A DNA stretch of 64,000 nt from Stenocarpella maydis. Lineage: Eukaryota > Ascomycota > Sordariomycetes > Diaporthales > Diaporthaceae. Shown here one piece after another: positions 1-10,826 of the stretch. The stretch is taken from assembly GCA_002270565.1 (NCBI GenBank), contig NQMI01000058.1, positions 62,001 to 126,000 of the forward strand. Direction: 5' to 3'. The notes under the pieces were generated by a model, which ran no database searches, was not told the DNA's origin, and saw only the letters and a program-made list of their open reading frames with translations. Position numbers and translations under genes: made by a program. How positions within the stretch are numbered: position 1 is the stretch's first letter; each line of letters starts with the position of its first letter.

Positions 1-2668
1 TCGTCCGGGTCCTCTGCCAGGCCAGATCCTCGGGCGGAGGCGTCACGCGTCGTAGCAGCTGGGGACCAGATGGGCCCTGACAGCTGCCAGAGTCATGAGA
101 CCGCCTGGCCGCCACGGGTGGAGGAGCCGGTAGCATAGGTGGAGGGACACTGCCCGAGTCACGGTTCTCTCCAAGAGGACGATCCAGGACCACAGGCGCC
201 TGCGCGGTACTCGGGCCACCGTGCTCTTCATCCCGAACACGCACAAGGGAATTTTGGCCACTTGACCCGTCTTCCACAATAGGCCCGAGAGTTGGAGTCA
301 TGAGAAACCCTGGTGACGACAATGTCTCGCAAGAGTCCCTCCGCCTCCGGGGACCTGGGTCAGTCCGCACAGAAGTTACGGTGGCCAATGGGTCGAACGG
401 TTTAAGAGCTTTTAAATAACTTGCCTCTTTCTGGAGCTTGACGCGGTCTCTGAGCTTCTCGGTCTTGGACTTGTAGTCCTTGACCTTCTCGTCCAGGTCG
501 GCCTGGCTGACACCCTCGGGCGCCACGTTTGCAGGCGGGCCTTCGAGCTCCCTCTCCTTGGAGAGCTTCTCCTTGGCGACGAGGGCATCGAGAAGCTGCG
601 ACTTGTGCATATTGTTCTCGATTTCGAGGCTGTTGTATTTTCCGCGCAGGGACTCGAGTTCGGATCTGAGAGACGCTGCAATTAGCTGGTCAGACTGCTT
701 GAGCCTCTCGAGGGCATCGAGGCGGTCGGAGCCGACCGCATCCACTGCGGAACCATTGTCTACGTCAGCTTTCTGCTCGCAAAGATTGTAGTGAGGGCCA
801 CCGGTCAACGCACGATCGGTCTTCATAGCTAGGTTCTCGCGGTCCTTGTCCTTCGCTTGCTCTTCGAGCTTGCGGTTCCGCACTCTGAGCTCGTCCGCCT
901 CTCTGGTGGCCTGAGCGAGTTGTTCACGGATGCTGTTGTACGCGAGGTGCCTGTTGAAGTCCGATGTGAGCGTGCCGAGCGGGCCGAATGTCAGAGCTTT
1001 GTCGATGCCATTGACTAACTCTTCGCCGCTCATACTCGAAATGAGGGCATCGATTTGCTCCTGAGCAACTCCATACTTCTCGAAGACCGAGTTGTACCTT
1101 GACACCGCGACATCACGTTCCGCTCTGCTGCGGTCCAGCTCTCGCCGGAGCTCATCGACCTGTGAGCCGACGGCCGCACCATGCTTCAGAACCTCAATCT
1201 CGGCCTCGAGGAGCTTCACCCTTGAGAGGTCTCTGGTCGACTGCTGAATCTCACGCTCGAGGTCGCCAGCCTCACTAGCCTGAGACGCAGGCGAAGGAGC
1301 CCGAGGTACCTCGCCGGCCCCGGCCAGTTGCTCCTTCAGGTCCTCCAAATATTTCTCGTTGACGGCGTTCTGAAGCTTGAGCTTTTCGTAGTCTTCCCTG
1401 ACCTCCATGTACATCGCCTTGTAATGCTCCTTCTGTTCACGCTCGGTGGCGATGTCCTTCTCGATCATGCTAATGGCAGTAATCGTTTCCCTCTCGCTGC
1501 CCTGTAGCTTCTTGCGTTCGTACTCCAGCTCTGCGAGCTTTCCTTCCAGCCCCTTTCGTGCGTCCAGCTCGTACTTCAGGCTTGCGATCTCCTTCTCGTA
1601 ATCCCTATTGTCGGCAAGCTTCTGCTTGTACCGGTCAGCAGCATTGGCCTTCTTCTCGAGCTCCTGGGTGTGATGCCGCAGCTCGTCGTATTTGTCCTTG
1701 TACTCCTGGCCCTCCTCGCTGCTAGCCTTGTATCGCTCGAGATCAACCTCCATACGGTGTTGGTTCTGCTTGTAGGTTTCAAGTTCCTCCTCCTGGGCCG
1801 TAATAAGCTGAGACTGCTCATCAATCTTGCCCTGGAGGACCTGAACCCTCTGCGACTCGTCGGCGCCATGGAGCTTACGCAGGCTGTCCAGTTCTTCCTC
1901 GACCTCGGCGAGTTTGGCCTTGATCTCGGCGTGGCTCTCTTGAAGGTAGACATGTCGCGAGTTGAGGTCGGCAAATCGCTTGGTCGCCATTTCCAAGTCG
2001 TGCGCCTTCCTCTCAAGTTCGGCCTGGGCCTTGGCAAGTCTTTCCTCGTGTTCCAGGTCGGCATCCCGGTCACCTGCTGCCTCGTCCTGCTGGGCCTTGG
2101 CAGCTAGCTCGGTCATCTGCTTCTGTTTCTGCTCCAGCACCAGCCGTATCTCGTTCTGATCTTTGGCGTCTAATTCGTTCTGGATCTTCTTGATGGCCCT
2201 CGCTTGCACATCCTTGTTGTTCAAGTTCATGGTGGCGGTCACGAGGAGCACGGCGGCGAGCTTGATTGCGATGGGGATCAGCTTCTCCTCAGGCCCATGG
2301 GGCTTCATGCCTTGGGGTTCCGGGTGGGGGGGGGATACCTGAGCGAGACCCTCGGGGTCCGGCTTCTCTGCGATGGCGCGGAAGTCGGCCACCTGAGCCA
2401 GAGGTAGACATTCGGTAGCGTCGCGGCGCATGTACTTGAAGAGGCCCTTGTAGACAGATTGCAGGTTACGTTTCTGCGTCAGCCACTTGGAGCTGCCCAG
2501 GTTCGCGTCGAGCTCGGACAAGTCGTATGCGGGGTCGAGGTCGTGGAGCACACGGCCCAGCACGAAGCCATCGGCGAGGTCGTCAATGGACTGGGCGGCC
2601 TGGCCCTCTTCTGCGAATGTGTTGACCCATTTCAGGAGCGCGCTCTGCGCGGCTGTACCGAGCGGCAT
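1..2668 (-). CDS. HOOK-family microtubule/dynein adaptor protein (3' end cut off by window)
   Basis: HOOK proteins join early endosomes or other cargo to dynein; Aspergillus HookA is the best-studied fungal member. The start at 2668 gives an N-terminus MPLGTAAQSALLKW typical of the HOOK calponin-homology-like domain, followed by motifs such as VLGRVLHDLDPAYD and FKYMRRDATE. A 51-base intron (2288-2338, GTATCC...GAG) is needed because the frame closes without it; exon 1 encodes 110 residues. After it, residues of the form EKLIPIAIKLAAVLL lead into a very long heptad-rich coiled coil (Glu/Lys/Leu/Gln-rich) that fills bases about 2200 to 420. The last part visible is Pro/Arg/Ser-rich, as in the C-terminal cargo region. 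The frame is open at base 1, so the C-terminus lies outside. Family assignment is firm; the intron edges are inferred. Confidence 0.88.
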   Translation of the reverse strand, partial: MPLGTAAQSALLKWVNTFAEEGQAAQSIDDLADGFVLGRVLHDLDPAYDLSELDANLGSSKWLTQKRNLQSVYKGLFKYMRRDATECLPLAQVADFRAIAEKPDPEGLAQVSPPHPEPQGMKPHGPEEKLIPIAIKLAAVLLVTATMNLNNKDVQARAIKKIQNELDAKDQNEIRLVLEQKQKQMTELAAKAQQDEAAGDRDADLEHEERLAKAQAELERKAHDLEMATKRFADLNSRHVYLQESHAEIKAKLAEVEEELDSLRKLHGADESQRVQVLQGKIDEQSQLITAQEEELETYKQNQHRMEVDLERYKASSEEGQEYKDKYDELRHHTQELEKKANAADRYKQKLADNRDYEKEIASLKYELDARKGLEGKLAELEYERKKLQGSERETITAISMIEKDIATEREQKEHYKAMYMEVREDYEKLKLQNAVNEKYLEDLKEQLAGAGEVPRAPSPASQASEAGDLEREIQQSTRDLSRVKLLEAEIEVLKHGAAVGSQVDELRRELDRSRAERDVAVSRYNSVFEKYGVAQEQIDALISSMSGEELVNGIDKALTFGPLGTLTSDFNRHLAYNSIREQLAQATREADELRVRNRKLEEQAKDKDRENLAMKTDRALTGGPHYNLCEQKADVDNGSAVDAVGSDRLDALERLKQSDQLIAASLRSELESLRGKYNSLEIENNMHKSQLLDALVAKEKLSKERELEGPPANVAPEGVSQADLDEKVKDYKSKTEKLRDRVKLQKEASYLKALKPFDPLATVTSVRTDPGPRRRRDSCETLSSPGFLMTPTLGPIVEDGSSGQNSLVRVRDEEHGGPSTAQAPVVLDRPLGENRDSGSVPPPMLPAPPPVAARRSHDSGSCQGPSGPQLLRRVTPPPEDLAWQRTRT

Positions 2669-5190
2669 GTTTGCAGTGTGCCCTGCACCGGGGTGGGAAC
2701 GTCTGTATCGAGTGCTGGGTGTCTGATCAGGTTCGTGCAGCTGGAGGGTTGAGGGTGGGTTGCCAGGTGGGCAGGCGCGATGTGTCGGTGAGGATGGATG
2801 GAGCAACCACGAGAACTACTACGTAGCACGAGTGCTCTGAGGAACAGAGAGGCGGGAGAATGCCCCAGAGGAAGAGCGGGACAAAAAAAGAGGAGAAAAG
2901 AAACCAGGCATAAAAAACGATAGGTCGAGGGCAAAGCTCGTGGTCGTTGAAATTGTGAACGGAGGGGGTGTTGTTTGGGCAGGGTGAGCGGACGGCTTCA
3001 TCAAAAATTAAACGAGGTAACGAGTATATATGGAAGTGGGTTCGTCAAAGCCCCTTTCCCAAGCGGATGGAATTGGCCTCGTGCCGTCCGCGAGTCGCTT
3101 TCACGCGGCCCTCTGCTTTATGATGATCAATGGTGTTGTTGTTGCCCGTTGTCGCCTTGTGCTGTCGTGCGGCGAGGAGAGAAAGAACAAGGGCTCGTCT
3201 ATTGTCTGCCCCCGGAAGGCTATTGTGTGTCTCCTCTCCCTCTCCTCCTCTCTGTCTGGCGGTCTGCGTCTATCTGGGGCTCCGCCGGCCTGACTGTCGA
3301 TTGCATGCTCGCACCAAGGGCGGGAGATTGACGGTAACGCCGGGCAGACCAGATCGGGCGGTCCGTGGAGGAACTATGGGAACGCGAGGTGCGAGACAAA
3401 GAAAGATGCGATGAGGCAGGAGGGAGAAGCCTTGTGACGCTGGGGCTGGAGCTCGAGCTCGAGCTCGACCCGGCTCGCCCCTCTGCATGCAGTCCGCAAT
3501 CTGCCAGCCAGCCAGACAGCCTATCAGTGTCGCGGGTCGTCCGCAAGTCCTCGATGAAATTGTATCCTCAGACTGGCCTAGTGCGCGGCATTGGGGCCGA
3601 TGCGGCGCGGTGCAGCTTGTCAAGGTGGCTTGTCTGACACCAACCAACGTTTGAGGTTTTGGCAGGGGTCCCGAGGCCCGAGAACTGGGGCCAACCAAGA
3701 CTTGAAATGTTCACACTTTCTCGGGGGTCTCTCTCACCTCGGCCCGGCACTAGGCAATCTCGACGCTGCCCCATATCACCGAGAGCCCGCTGACATTAGC
3801 AGTCGACTGCGGTGGAGCCGGCTCCCTTTGGGTTTTGGTTGCCAGGCCACCCTAAGTAATAAGTACTTAGACTAGAGCATATATAATGCATACCTGGGGT
3901 AGTATTGTGTTCCAATCATAGAGGGTGGTGTACTGCTACGCTGGTCTGCGCCATGTGGTTCTGGTGGTTTGTTTCCTGACATGCAAGCGAATACTCCTGC
4001 ATGAACAGCGCCGCCGATCGCTTGTTACACGCCACCAGGCGACGCAGGCAGGCAGGCGAGCCCGCCTTCAGGGGATCACTCAACTTGGACGCTACATAAG
4101 ATCCGTACTCGCCCATGCCCTCTCTGCCCTGCCACGAACAAAACGTGGTAGTCCACAAGTCTCCTTGGGCATTGTCACTGCCACTGCGTCTGCTTCCGCG
4201 GTGCTGTGCTACATTGCAGTAATTCACAATGCTCCTCCCTTGTACGGAATATCCCGCTCTCACCGTCGGCCCATGATGAGGTCTCATGAATGAAATGCCG
4301 CGCCATCAATGTCCCGCGCGAGCCGCCCCATTGACCCTGCAGAGGCCCGCTCTGACACTGATTGTTCGGAGTCAGAGCAGCGGAGATGAACTTCCCCCAG
4401 TGGTGCCGGGGTTTCTCACCGCTTTGACCAGTAATAAGTGCAGCACATGACATCTCCCCCTCGAAGGATGGGGGCAGTGACACTTGACACCCTCACCCAG
4501 GCGGGGAACCAGGCAGGGGAGTCACGGACCAACAAGGTTAAGAATATCTGGCCAGGCAGCTACAGTATGTCTGCAGGCCAGTGAGGCATTGCAGCCGGGG
4601 AGATGCGGATTGGACAACATAGTCTCTGATTATTGCTTGGTACCACGGCCTTACACTAAACCCTGACTGGCGTATTGTAAACCTTCGTCGCCCAGATGTA
4701 GAAGATCGTAGGTGGCAGATCCTAAGGCTGTCTCCCTGGCTTCGAGCCGCAACTTAGTTGCCACAACAGCAGCAGTCCCAACACATCTGGGCAGTCTGTC
4801 AAACACATGCGACAACAGCCCGAGCAACATTCACAAGTAGCCTTCTCTCATGATTTTAGCGTCAGAGATGGGGTCCCGATCGGTGTCACGTTGGTATGCA
4901 TCGGAAGCCGGGCGATGAGGGAACCAAACAAGGAAATACTGTAGAGTTCAGCGCCTGTCCCTTTTTAACCAAGAGCCGTCCTCCGTGACAAAGCGAAGGT
5001 ATTATCGCTGGGCCCTGCCCAACGGAGGGTCATCAACTTTTTGTACCAAAACTCGTCCTCGACATTCCTACACAGGCCCTCCTGCTCTCCCGACCACCAA
5101 GTCACGCTCGGAGCATCGTGGAGGAGAGTGTCGAGGGCTGGCTTGGCTGGCTTGGCTCCACGCCGCCAGCCCCACATGCAGCCGGCCCGC
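2669..5190. other. Intergenic region upstream of the HOOK gene, no supported gene
   Basis: This 2.5-kb stretch holds many short overlapping reading frames on both strands but none with recognisable domains, consistent codon use or splice context. The part next to the HOOK start (2670-3000) is pyrimidine-rich on the minus strand and is the likely promoter and 5' leader. A short GAGCTC-type repeat lies near 3447-3468. I see no tRNA and no transposon ends. Confidence 0.6.
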
Positions 5191-5600
5191 TCAAGAGTGT
5201 TGCTTCTCAATAGTGACGACCTTGTCCTCCTCGACAATCGCACCAGTGTCCTGTGCCCAAACCTGTAGACTCTCGTAAACCTTCTCCCCTGCGGTTGCGG
5301 CGAAAGCCCTAAAAAAAGAAGGTTGGGCGAGTCAGTAAATCTGACACACTTGACCGGTGTTGGGAAAAGGGGAAATGTAAACCCAGGGTGCAGACCCAAG
5401 GGGGGCAGTCCGGCGTACTTGATGATGGTGTACTCGTGGGTGATGACACCCTTCGCATCTGCGATCTGCTTCTTGGCGGCGGAGACGACGCTGTCGGAGG
5501 CGTCCTCGGGGAATGAGACGATGAAGGACTTCTGCGCCTCGACGGCGAAGGCACCGCTGATGGCGGAGAGGGCCAGGAGGAGGTATGCGATCAGCTTCAT
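5191..5600 (-). CDS. Small secreted I9-domain protein (subtilisin propeptide-like proteinase inhibitor)
   Basis: Two exons (5419-5600 and 5191-5308) separated by a 110-base intron (GTACGC...TTTTTTTAG) give 99 residues. Residues 1-19 are a clear signal peptide (MKLIAYLLLALSAISGAFA). The rest matches the inhibitor I9 fold: KSFIVSFPEDAS, an amphipathic helix (SVVSAAKKQIADAKG), HEYTIIKAF across the splice site, then GEKVYESLQVW and a charged tail EEDKVVTIEKQHS. Known stand-alone members such as yeast Pbi2 inhibit vacuolar proteinase B and fold autonomously. Yeast Pbi2 is cytosolic and without a signal peptide, so this paralogue probably acts in the secretory path or outside the cell, against a subtilisin-type protease. 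The splice choice is supported because only this pair of sites restores the conserved IIK-AFAA junction in frame. Confidence 0.85.
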
Positions 5601-6795
5601 GGTTGCGACGTAGTGGTGGTGTGGTCGGGTATGATGGCGCGGTCGGCCAAAGGCTGAGAGATCCGGTGACGTCGGTGGTGAGGGACTGACGATGGGACCG
5701 CAGTCCGTGTCGCAAACGGGAAAGAGGGCCGGTTGGATCGGATCGTGTTGATCTTGTAGCACCCGTTGACTTGAATGCCAGGGGATCTCGTGTTCGGTTT
5801 GCTGTAGCGTATTGCAGGTGCTTCGCTCGGGACGACGAGGCTGGAGATAATGAGTGTCTGCTTGGAGCCAAGTAAGTCGAGATCGGGAATGGCTATCGGG
5901 CCTCTTTTAAACACAGGCCCAGAGTTGGGTTGACTTGGTTCGACTTGGGTTGAGTTGCCGGGGAGGGAGGGGACTCCGTCCCTTGCCCAGGCCATAAAGG
6001 CTTGGCTGCACAACGTTGGCCATGGCGTGCCGCTTGTACAACATACATGTCACCCCGACGTCCGCTAGGTTGACTAACAGTATTACCCATGAACTGACGA
6101 TTCTGTGGACCCCTCAACATCACAAGAGATCTCAAATTGACGGAGTGTGCCACGCCGAACTGATGTTCCGCCTGTTCTCCGCAGCACAAGCCATCCAGAG
6201 GTGTCCTGAGGATTCTCGAAAGCCGAACCTACCCGTTCCCAAAGGGCCTGGCTCGCTCCCACCACACACCGACTTCTCCTTGTGGACAATGGCAGTGCTT
6301 GGCCGCGCACGAGTATATCGCGGGCATCGCCTTTGGAGAATTTCCAGCAGGCTGGTCGTAATGCCAATGCGGTAAAAGAGAACGGATACGAGTGTGGTCT
6401 AACCAAACTCCCTGAAGTCGGTATTGTTGTCTCACCACAATGCGCTGAAATGATTTGTTGTTCCATATTTTATGCGCTTATCGTTCGTTATCGAACAATG
6501 TGGCCAGAGACAACCTGTTCTGAATGGATTGGGTGAGCGGGGCTCAGCCCAACGCAGGGGGTTCGAGAGAGTGCATTTCCGGCCAAGGGCGCATTGCACC
6601 ACAGCAATGAAGTGCTCAAGCAACCGGAGATAGCAGGTGGTGCAAATGGATCTGCCCCCCATACGAGATATCGACTGAGACCAGTGGTAGAGTCAATCAT
6701 CATTCCCGACCGCCATGGTAACGCCTTCGAAAGACAGGACCGGGACGCCATGCTTCCCGGCAAAATGAGAAGATAAACAAGAACATGGGAGACGC
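5601..6795. other. Intergenic region
   Basis: This stretch includes the promoter of the I9-domain gene and the 3' flank of the next minus-strand gene. Only short, non-conserved reading frames are seen, with no repeats or RNA genes that I can support. Confidence 0.5.
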
Positions 6796-7728
6796 TCAAG
6801 GCACAGCACTTGAGGGAACGCTCTCCGTCTCTCCCCAAACGTCCTTGCTCTCCTGCTCGACCGCGCGCATAGCCGTAGCGACATCCTCGAGTTTTGCAAC
6901 GACGTCCAGCACTCCCTGGTTGACGCGTTGGAAGTAACGATCATTGGCCTCTCGCCGTTTCCGTGCAAACTTGATATCGGTCTCTGTCTCCTCCTCGAGC
7001 TTCTGGCCCAGCCGCTCAGCACCGAGCCCCGCGCTCCGTGGTCTCACACTGGCCGTCCCGGCACTCCGCGCCGCACCGTCCATGCCTGCACCTGGGCCAC
7101 CGGCGGTGGTACCCTCCGTCCTGGATTCGGCGCCTGCACCGCCCTTCTCCGACGCAGTCCCAGGCCCTATGGATGTTTCGATAGCCTCATCTGCCTCGCT
7201 GCGCGCCCAGGCCTGAGCGAGCGCAATCTGCGCAGCCCGCAGCTCTGCAAGCTTCCGGTCATGATCAGGCCCGAACACTCGCGTCCCGCCGCTGGCAGAG
7301 AGTTCAACCTCCTCCAGGGTGGCTTGCATCTCTGCCCATAGTGCATCCGTCCTATCGGTCGCGCGGGTAGATTCTCTCCGCGTGGTCTGTATGGGTGGCA
7401 AGTTGAGCCCGCCAGCTCCGAGGGCGCCTGATCCGGAGGCTCCGGCCGGCCGGCGGGTACTGGGAGTGGCCTGACCCGCATTCCGGATGGTGCGGGATTC
7501 CATTGGCTTCGGCAATGTTGAGAGGGCTGCAGCTAGGGGGTCATGAGAGAACGTGGACGAGCCCCGCGGGTGAGCTTGTGAGGTAGGCGGTAGTCCAGTG
7601 GTAGCGGGCCCTGGGCCAGCAACAGTACTTGATAAGGAGACATGTGAAGCGGCCGGCGAAGGATGCAGGAATAGAGATGGTGGCGGGTCCCTCTGGGGCT
7701 TCGTCTGCGTGTGCCGTGGTTGAGACAT
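6796..7728 (-). CDS. Disordered/coiled-coil fungal protein of unknown function (DUF5315-like)
   Basis: The frame encodes 310 residues from the Met at 7728; an in-frame Met six codons upstream (7746) is an alternative. The N-terminal 120 residues are Pro/Ser/Thr/Ala-rich and probably disordered. A conserved-looking block follows (RTDALWAEMQATLEEVELS, then DHDRKLAELRAAQIALAQAWARSEADEA), which I associate from memory with the fungal family DUF5315; this needs a profile search. A Gly/Ala/Thr-rich linker leads to a C-terminal helix (DIKFARKRREANDRYFQRV, then VVAKLEDVATAMRAVEQESKDVWGE), likely a coiled coil. Helical ends of this kind occur in small vesicle-tethering complexes, but no function can be assigned. 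The gene is divergent from RPS23. The open frame extends upstream to 8085, but that part lacks conserved features and may be leader. Confidence 0.72.
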   Translation of the reverse strand: MSQPRHTQTKPQRDPPPSLFLHPSPAASHVSLSSTVAGPGPATTGLPPTSQAHPRGSSTFSHDPLAAALSTLPKPMESRTIRNAGQATPSTRRPAGASGSGALGAGGLNLPPIQTTRRESTRATDRTDALWAEMQATLEEVELSASGGTRVFGPDHDRKLAELRAAQIALAQAWARSEADEAIETSIGPGTASEKGGAGAESRTEGTTAGGPGAGMDGAARSAGTASVRPRSAGLGAERLGQKLEEETETDIKFARKRREANDRYFQRVNQGVLDVVAKLEDVATAMRAVEQESKDVWGETESVPSSAVP

Positions 7729-7746
7729 GGTTCTTGTCTTACTCAT

Positions 7747-8727
7747 CCAGCCCAGCTTATGTCCGGAGTAGACGGCTAGGTCTGCCTCGGACGCGTGCAT
7801 GCGCACCGTGCCGCGTCTCCCACAGTCCGAGGCGAGCAGAGCGAGGCACTGGATCCCGAGGCTGACGGCCTTTCTGGTGGGGGGCTGATTACGTACCAAC
7901 AGCCACTTCCCGAGGCGGAAGACAGCCGAAGGACAGGATGACTGAAAGTACTGGCAGTAAATGGGCGGAACTCGTGGAATCAGCGCGGTAGTGTCTGGTG
8001 GTGATGAGGGTAGACCATTGGGTCTCTGCTCCTTCCTCTGCAGTACGTATGGTAACGGAATGGGCTTGCTTGATAATGTTCTCAAGACATACCTAGGTCA
8101 ACAGGTATATCCGCTCCTTGTTCTAGGGTAGACAGGAGAGAGCTGGACCGACGGCTTGTCAAATGTCCATCGAGTAGGCCGACTGACCGCTCTCAAATAC
8201 TATGTAGCCTGCACATCAGGGGCTTGTCTACTGGTGTCTCTTAGCTCCAAGTCCACCCGGGGGGTAGTGCAGATGTGATGAGCCCGACTCGGAAGGCAGG
8301 AATTTCCTGCTCCGTGGCGCGGCCAGGTGGTCCAAGCGTCCGCTCCTCCCCCGAATGGAAACGTACAGGCAGCCCGCACACTTTTCGAAGTTTTCCTAGC
8401 AGGAAAGCAGCCCGCTCTGGAGTCTTTTCCCAACGACAAATCATCGAACCCCCCCCCACATCACCCAAGTTCAAGCGATCAAGTCATAATCGGTGAGTAG
8501 AGCCTACATGTCTGTTTTGACTTTTTCCCCCAAGCAATCCCGCAATTCCCCAACCGACTGCGATCCGACCGACAAACGCCCGCATCAGCGAACCGAACAC
8601 CAAAAACAACCCTCAAATCCAATCCACCGATCTACCCGGTGACGCACGACACAACAAATTCAATTTCAGGTCTCCGGGGACGAACACACGTGGCTGACAT
8701 TCTGTCGCGTCTCTACAGCTATTCAAG
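7747..8727. promoter_or_regulatory. Divergent promoter region with probable 5' UTR intron of RPS23
   Basis: This is the shared upstream region of the minus-strand unknown gene and RPS23. On the plus strand a strong donor (CG|GTGAGT at 8493) and an acceptor (CTCTACAG ending at 8718) with a CTGAC branch-like motif near 8692 suggest a 226-base intron in the RPS23 5' UTR, leaving nine bases of leader exon before the ATG. Leader introns are common in fungal ribosomal protein genes. Confidence 0.55.
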
Positions 8728-9290
8728 ATGGGAAAAGGCAAGCCGAGAGGTCTCAACGCCGCGCGCAAGCTGCGCAACAACCGCCGTGAGCAGCGCTGGG
8801 CCGATTTATCCTACAAGAAGCGTGCGCTCGGAACCGCCTTCAAGTCCTCGCCCTTCGGTGGCTCATCCCACGCCAAGGGAATCGTCCTCGAGAAGGTCGG
8901 TGTCGAGGCCAAGCAGCCCAACTCCGCCATCCGAAAGTGTGTGCGTGTGCAGTTGATCAAGAACGGAAAGAAGGTCACCGCTTTCGGTACGAAACCACCC
9001 TCCTCCCCTAGCCGGTCCACGTCTTCTCCCGGCTGGGCATCAGAGCGCAATCAGAGATGTGCAGACGCAATAGCGAGCATATGATGAGCTGACAGGTGAT
9101 GATTTCCATAGTCCCCAACGACGGTTGTCTGAACTTCGTGGACGAGAACGACGAGGTGCTCCTGGCTGGTTTCGGTCGTAAGGGCAAGGCCAAGGGTGAT
9201 ATTCCTGGTGTGCGATTCAAGGTCGTCAAGGTTTCCGGTGTCGGTCTGCTCGCTCTGTGGAAGGAGAAGAAGGAGAAGCCCCGTTCTTAA
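8728..9290 (+). CDS. RPS23: 40S ribosomal protein S23 (uS12)
   Basis: uS12 sits at the decoding centre of the small ribosomal subunit and controls translational fidelity. Exon 1 (8728-8986) and exon 2 (9112-9290) are joined across a 125-base intron (GTACGA...TTCCATAG) that splits a Val codon, giving exactly 145 residues, the normal eukaryotic length. The start [20 protein letters not shown], the loop [20 protein letters not shown] that reaches the decoding site, [17 protein letters not shown] and the end KEKKEKPRS are all diagnostic. The start context AAG-ATG-G is good. It converges on COQ2. Confidence 0.98.
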
Positions 9291-9590
9291 GCAGTGTGCA
9301 TGGACGGAAAATGGAATAGGGATGCTTTCGGTTTTGGCGTCATCTGTGCTTGCTCTCATCGGCATCTTATCAGGCAAAATGGGGGGTTCTCATATTCACA
9401 CGGTAGACATGGTCGACGAATGAAAAGATCATCACGCCACGACAAACGAACAAGGCGCAGGGGCCACCCGTCTCTTTCACTCTCAAGAAGTTACAATTGT
9501 CAAGAGGGGATGGCCAGAAAAGATGATCAGATTGGGGCCTGCGACAGTGAGGCTAGCCCATCCAGGCCATACGTTGCTGGTACATGACTT
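9291..9590. other. Convergent 3' flanks of RPS23 and COQ2
   Basis: A 300-base gap between two convergent genes, holding both 3' UTRs. No further gene or clear hairpin terminator is seen. Confidence 0.6.
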
Positions 9591-10826
9591 CTATAGCTTT
9601 TCCCGGGCTTCCTCGGCCTCATCTCCAGAGATGTACTTCAGAGCATAGTCTGCAGCCAGTCCAGCACTGACCGCCCCACCAGTAAACCAGCAACCATTTA
9701 CAAACCACCACCAACAGTCTTTGACGTCTTTGAGGTTGACCTTCTTGATCATGTACCCAAGGGTTAGAGCGGCACTGCCGCAGCTGCCGACGAAGAAGGC
9801 CGGACCAGCGCCAGCAGCAATCCCAGAAGCAGCGAGGAGGCCGACCTGCACGGCACCGAGGCCAACGAGAAACCGTTTCGACTGGTCGTGCGCGAGGGCC
9901 ACACTCTTGATGCCCGCCTTGGCATCGTCCTTGACGTCCATGTGCGCATAAATGCCATCATACAGAACCGTCCACGCCACGTTCGAAGAGTACAGGAGGG
10001 CAGCAGCCGTCAGCGCAGGCGTGTTCGAGAGCAGATCGACCCCGAGCGCCGGGAACCCCACGAACGCGCCCCACGAGAAAGTGAGCCCGAGGACGAACTG
10101 TGGATAGTACGTCACCCGCTTGGCCAGCGGGTACGAGGCCACGAGAAGCAGGCTCGGCGTGGCGCAGAAGAAGCACTCGAGCGGGAACTGGAGCAGGATC
10201 GCCAGCCCCGCGAGGAGCTGCGCGCCCGTGAATACCAGGCCCTGGAACGGCGTGACGGCGCCCCGCGCGATGGGCCGCAGCCGCGTCCGGGTGACGTGGG
10301 GGTCGAGGTTGCGGTCCCAGAGGTCGTTGATGGTGCAGCCTGCGCCTCGCATGACGAGCGCGCCGGCGAAGAAGAGCGCCGTCGTGCCGATTACGGTCCC
10401 CGGTGATGCCATGGGGTTTGCTAGCGGGGCGGCCATGAGGGTTGAGAAGACGCAGGGGAAGAAGAGGTAGTAGGTGCCCGCGGGCTTATCGAGCCTTATG
10501 AGCTCTGCGTAGGGGACCCATGATGACGGCAGGAGTCCGAGCAGGCCAGTCTTGGGAGGCTCATAGGGGGCGGGTGGTGGTGGAGGCTCTTGCCCGTTGA
10601 CAACAGGGGCTTCTCTAGCCGGAGCAATGGACTTCTGAGCATCGCCAGATGCGAATTCTCTGAGCCATTTGGCTCTCGCCGTTCGGGCCTCGATTCCGCG
10701 GAACACTTGAGGCTTACTCCAGACTGGCCATGCTTGGTGATGGAGCAGAAATCTGCGAGGGGTAACACAGGGGGCAACAAGTCGAGAAGACGTGGTTCTT
10801 GCTCGGCCAGCTCGGACTGTGTTCAT
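9591..10826 (-). CDS. COQ2: 4-hydroxybenzoate polyprenyltransferase, mitochondrial (COQ2)
   Basis: COQ2 attaches the polyprenyl tail to 4-hydroxybenzoate in the mitochondrial inner membrane, the first membrane-bound step of ubiquinone synthesis. The single uninterrupted frame gives 411 residues. Residues 1-60 are rich in Arg/Ser/Thr/Ala and form a mitochondrial presequence. The UbiA catalytic motifs are intact: NDLWDRNLD at 167-175 and YDGIYAHMDVKDD at 289-301, which bind the prenyl diphosphate through magnesium. About eight hydrophobic segments flank them, and the RLDKPAGTYYLFFPC entry is typical of COQ2. Length and motifs match the family. The gene is divergent from the JmjC gene. Confidence 0.95.
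   Translation of the reverse strand: MNTVRAGRARTTSSRLVAPCVTPRRFLLHHQAWPVWSKPQVFRGIEARTARAKWLREFASGDAQKSIAPAREAPVVNGQEPPPPPAPYEPPKTGLLGLLPSSWVPYAELIRLDKPAGTYYLFFPCVFSTLMAAPLANPMASPGTVIGTTALFFAGALVMRGAGCTINDLWDRNLDPHVTRTRLRPIARGAVTPFQGLVFTGAQLLAGLAILLQFPLECFFCATPSLLLVASYPLAKRVTYYPQFVLGLTFSWGAFVGFPALGVDLLSNTPALTAAALLYSSNVAWTVLYDGIYAHMDVKDDAKAGIKSVALAHDQSKRFLVGLGAVQVGLLAASGIAAGAGPAFFVGSCGSAALTLGYMIKKVNLKDVKDCWWWFVNGCWFTGGAVSAGLAADYALKYISGDEAEEAREKL

Noticed and set aside
1576..2107. Frames of 145-165 residues on both strands within the HOOK coiled coil
   Set aside because: They are shadows of the long coiled-coil frame, which explains the sequence better.
6796..8085. The full 429-residue version of the DUF5315-like ORF
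   Set aside because: The first 113-119 residues have no conserved features and run across the promoter side; the downstream Met at 7728 or 7746 is preferred.
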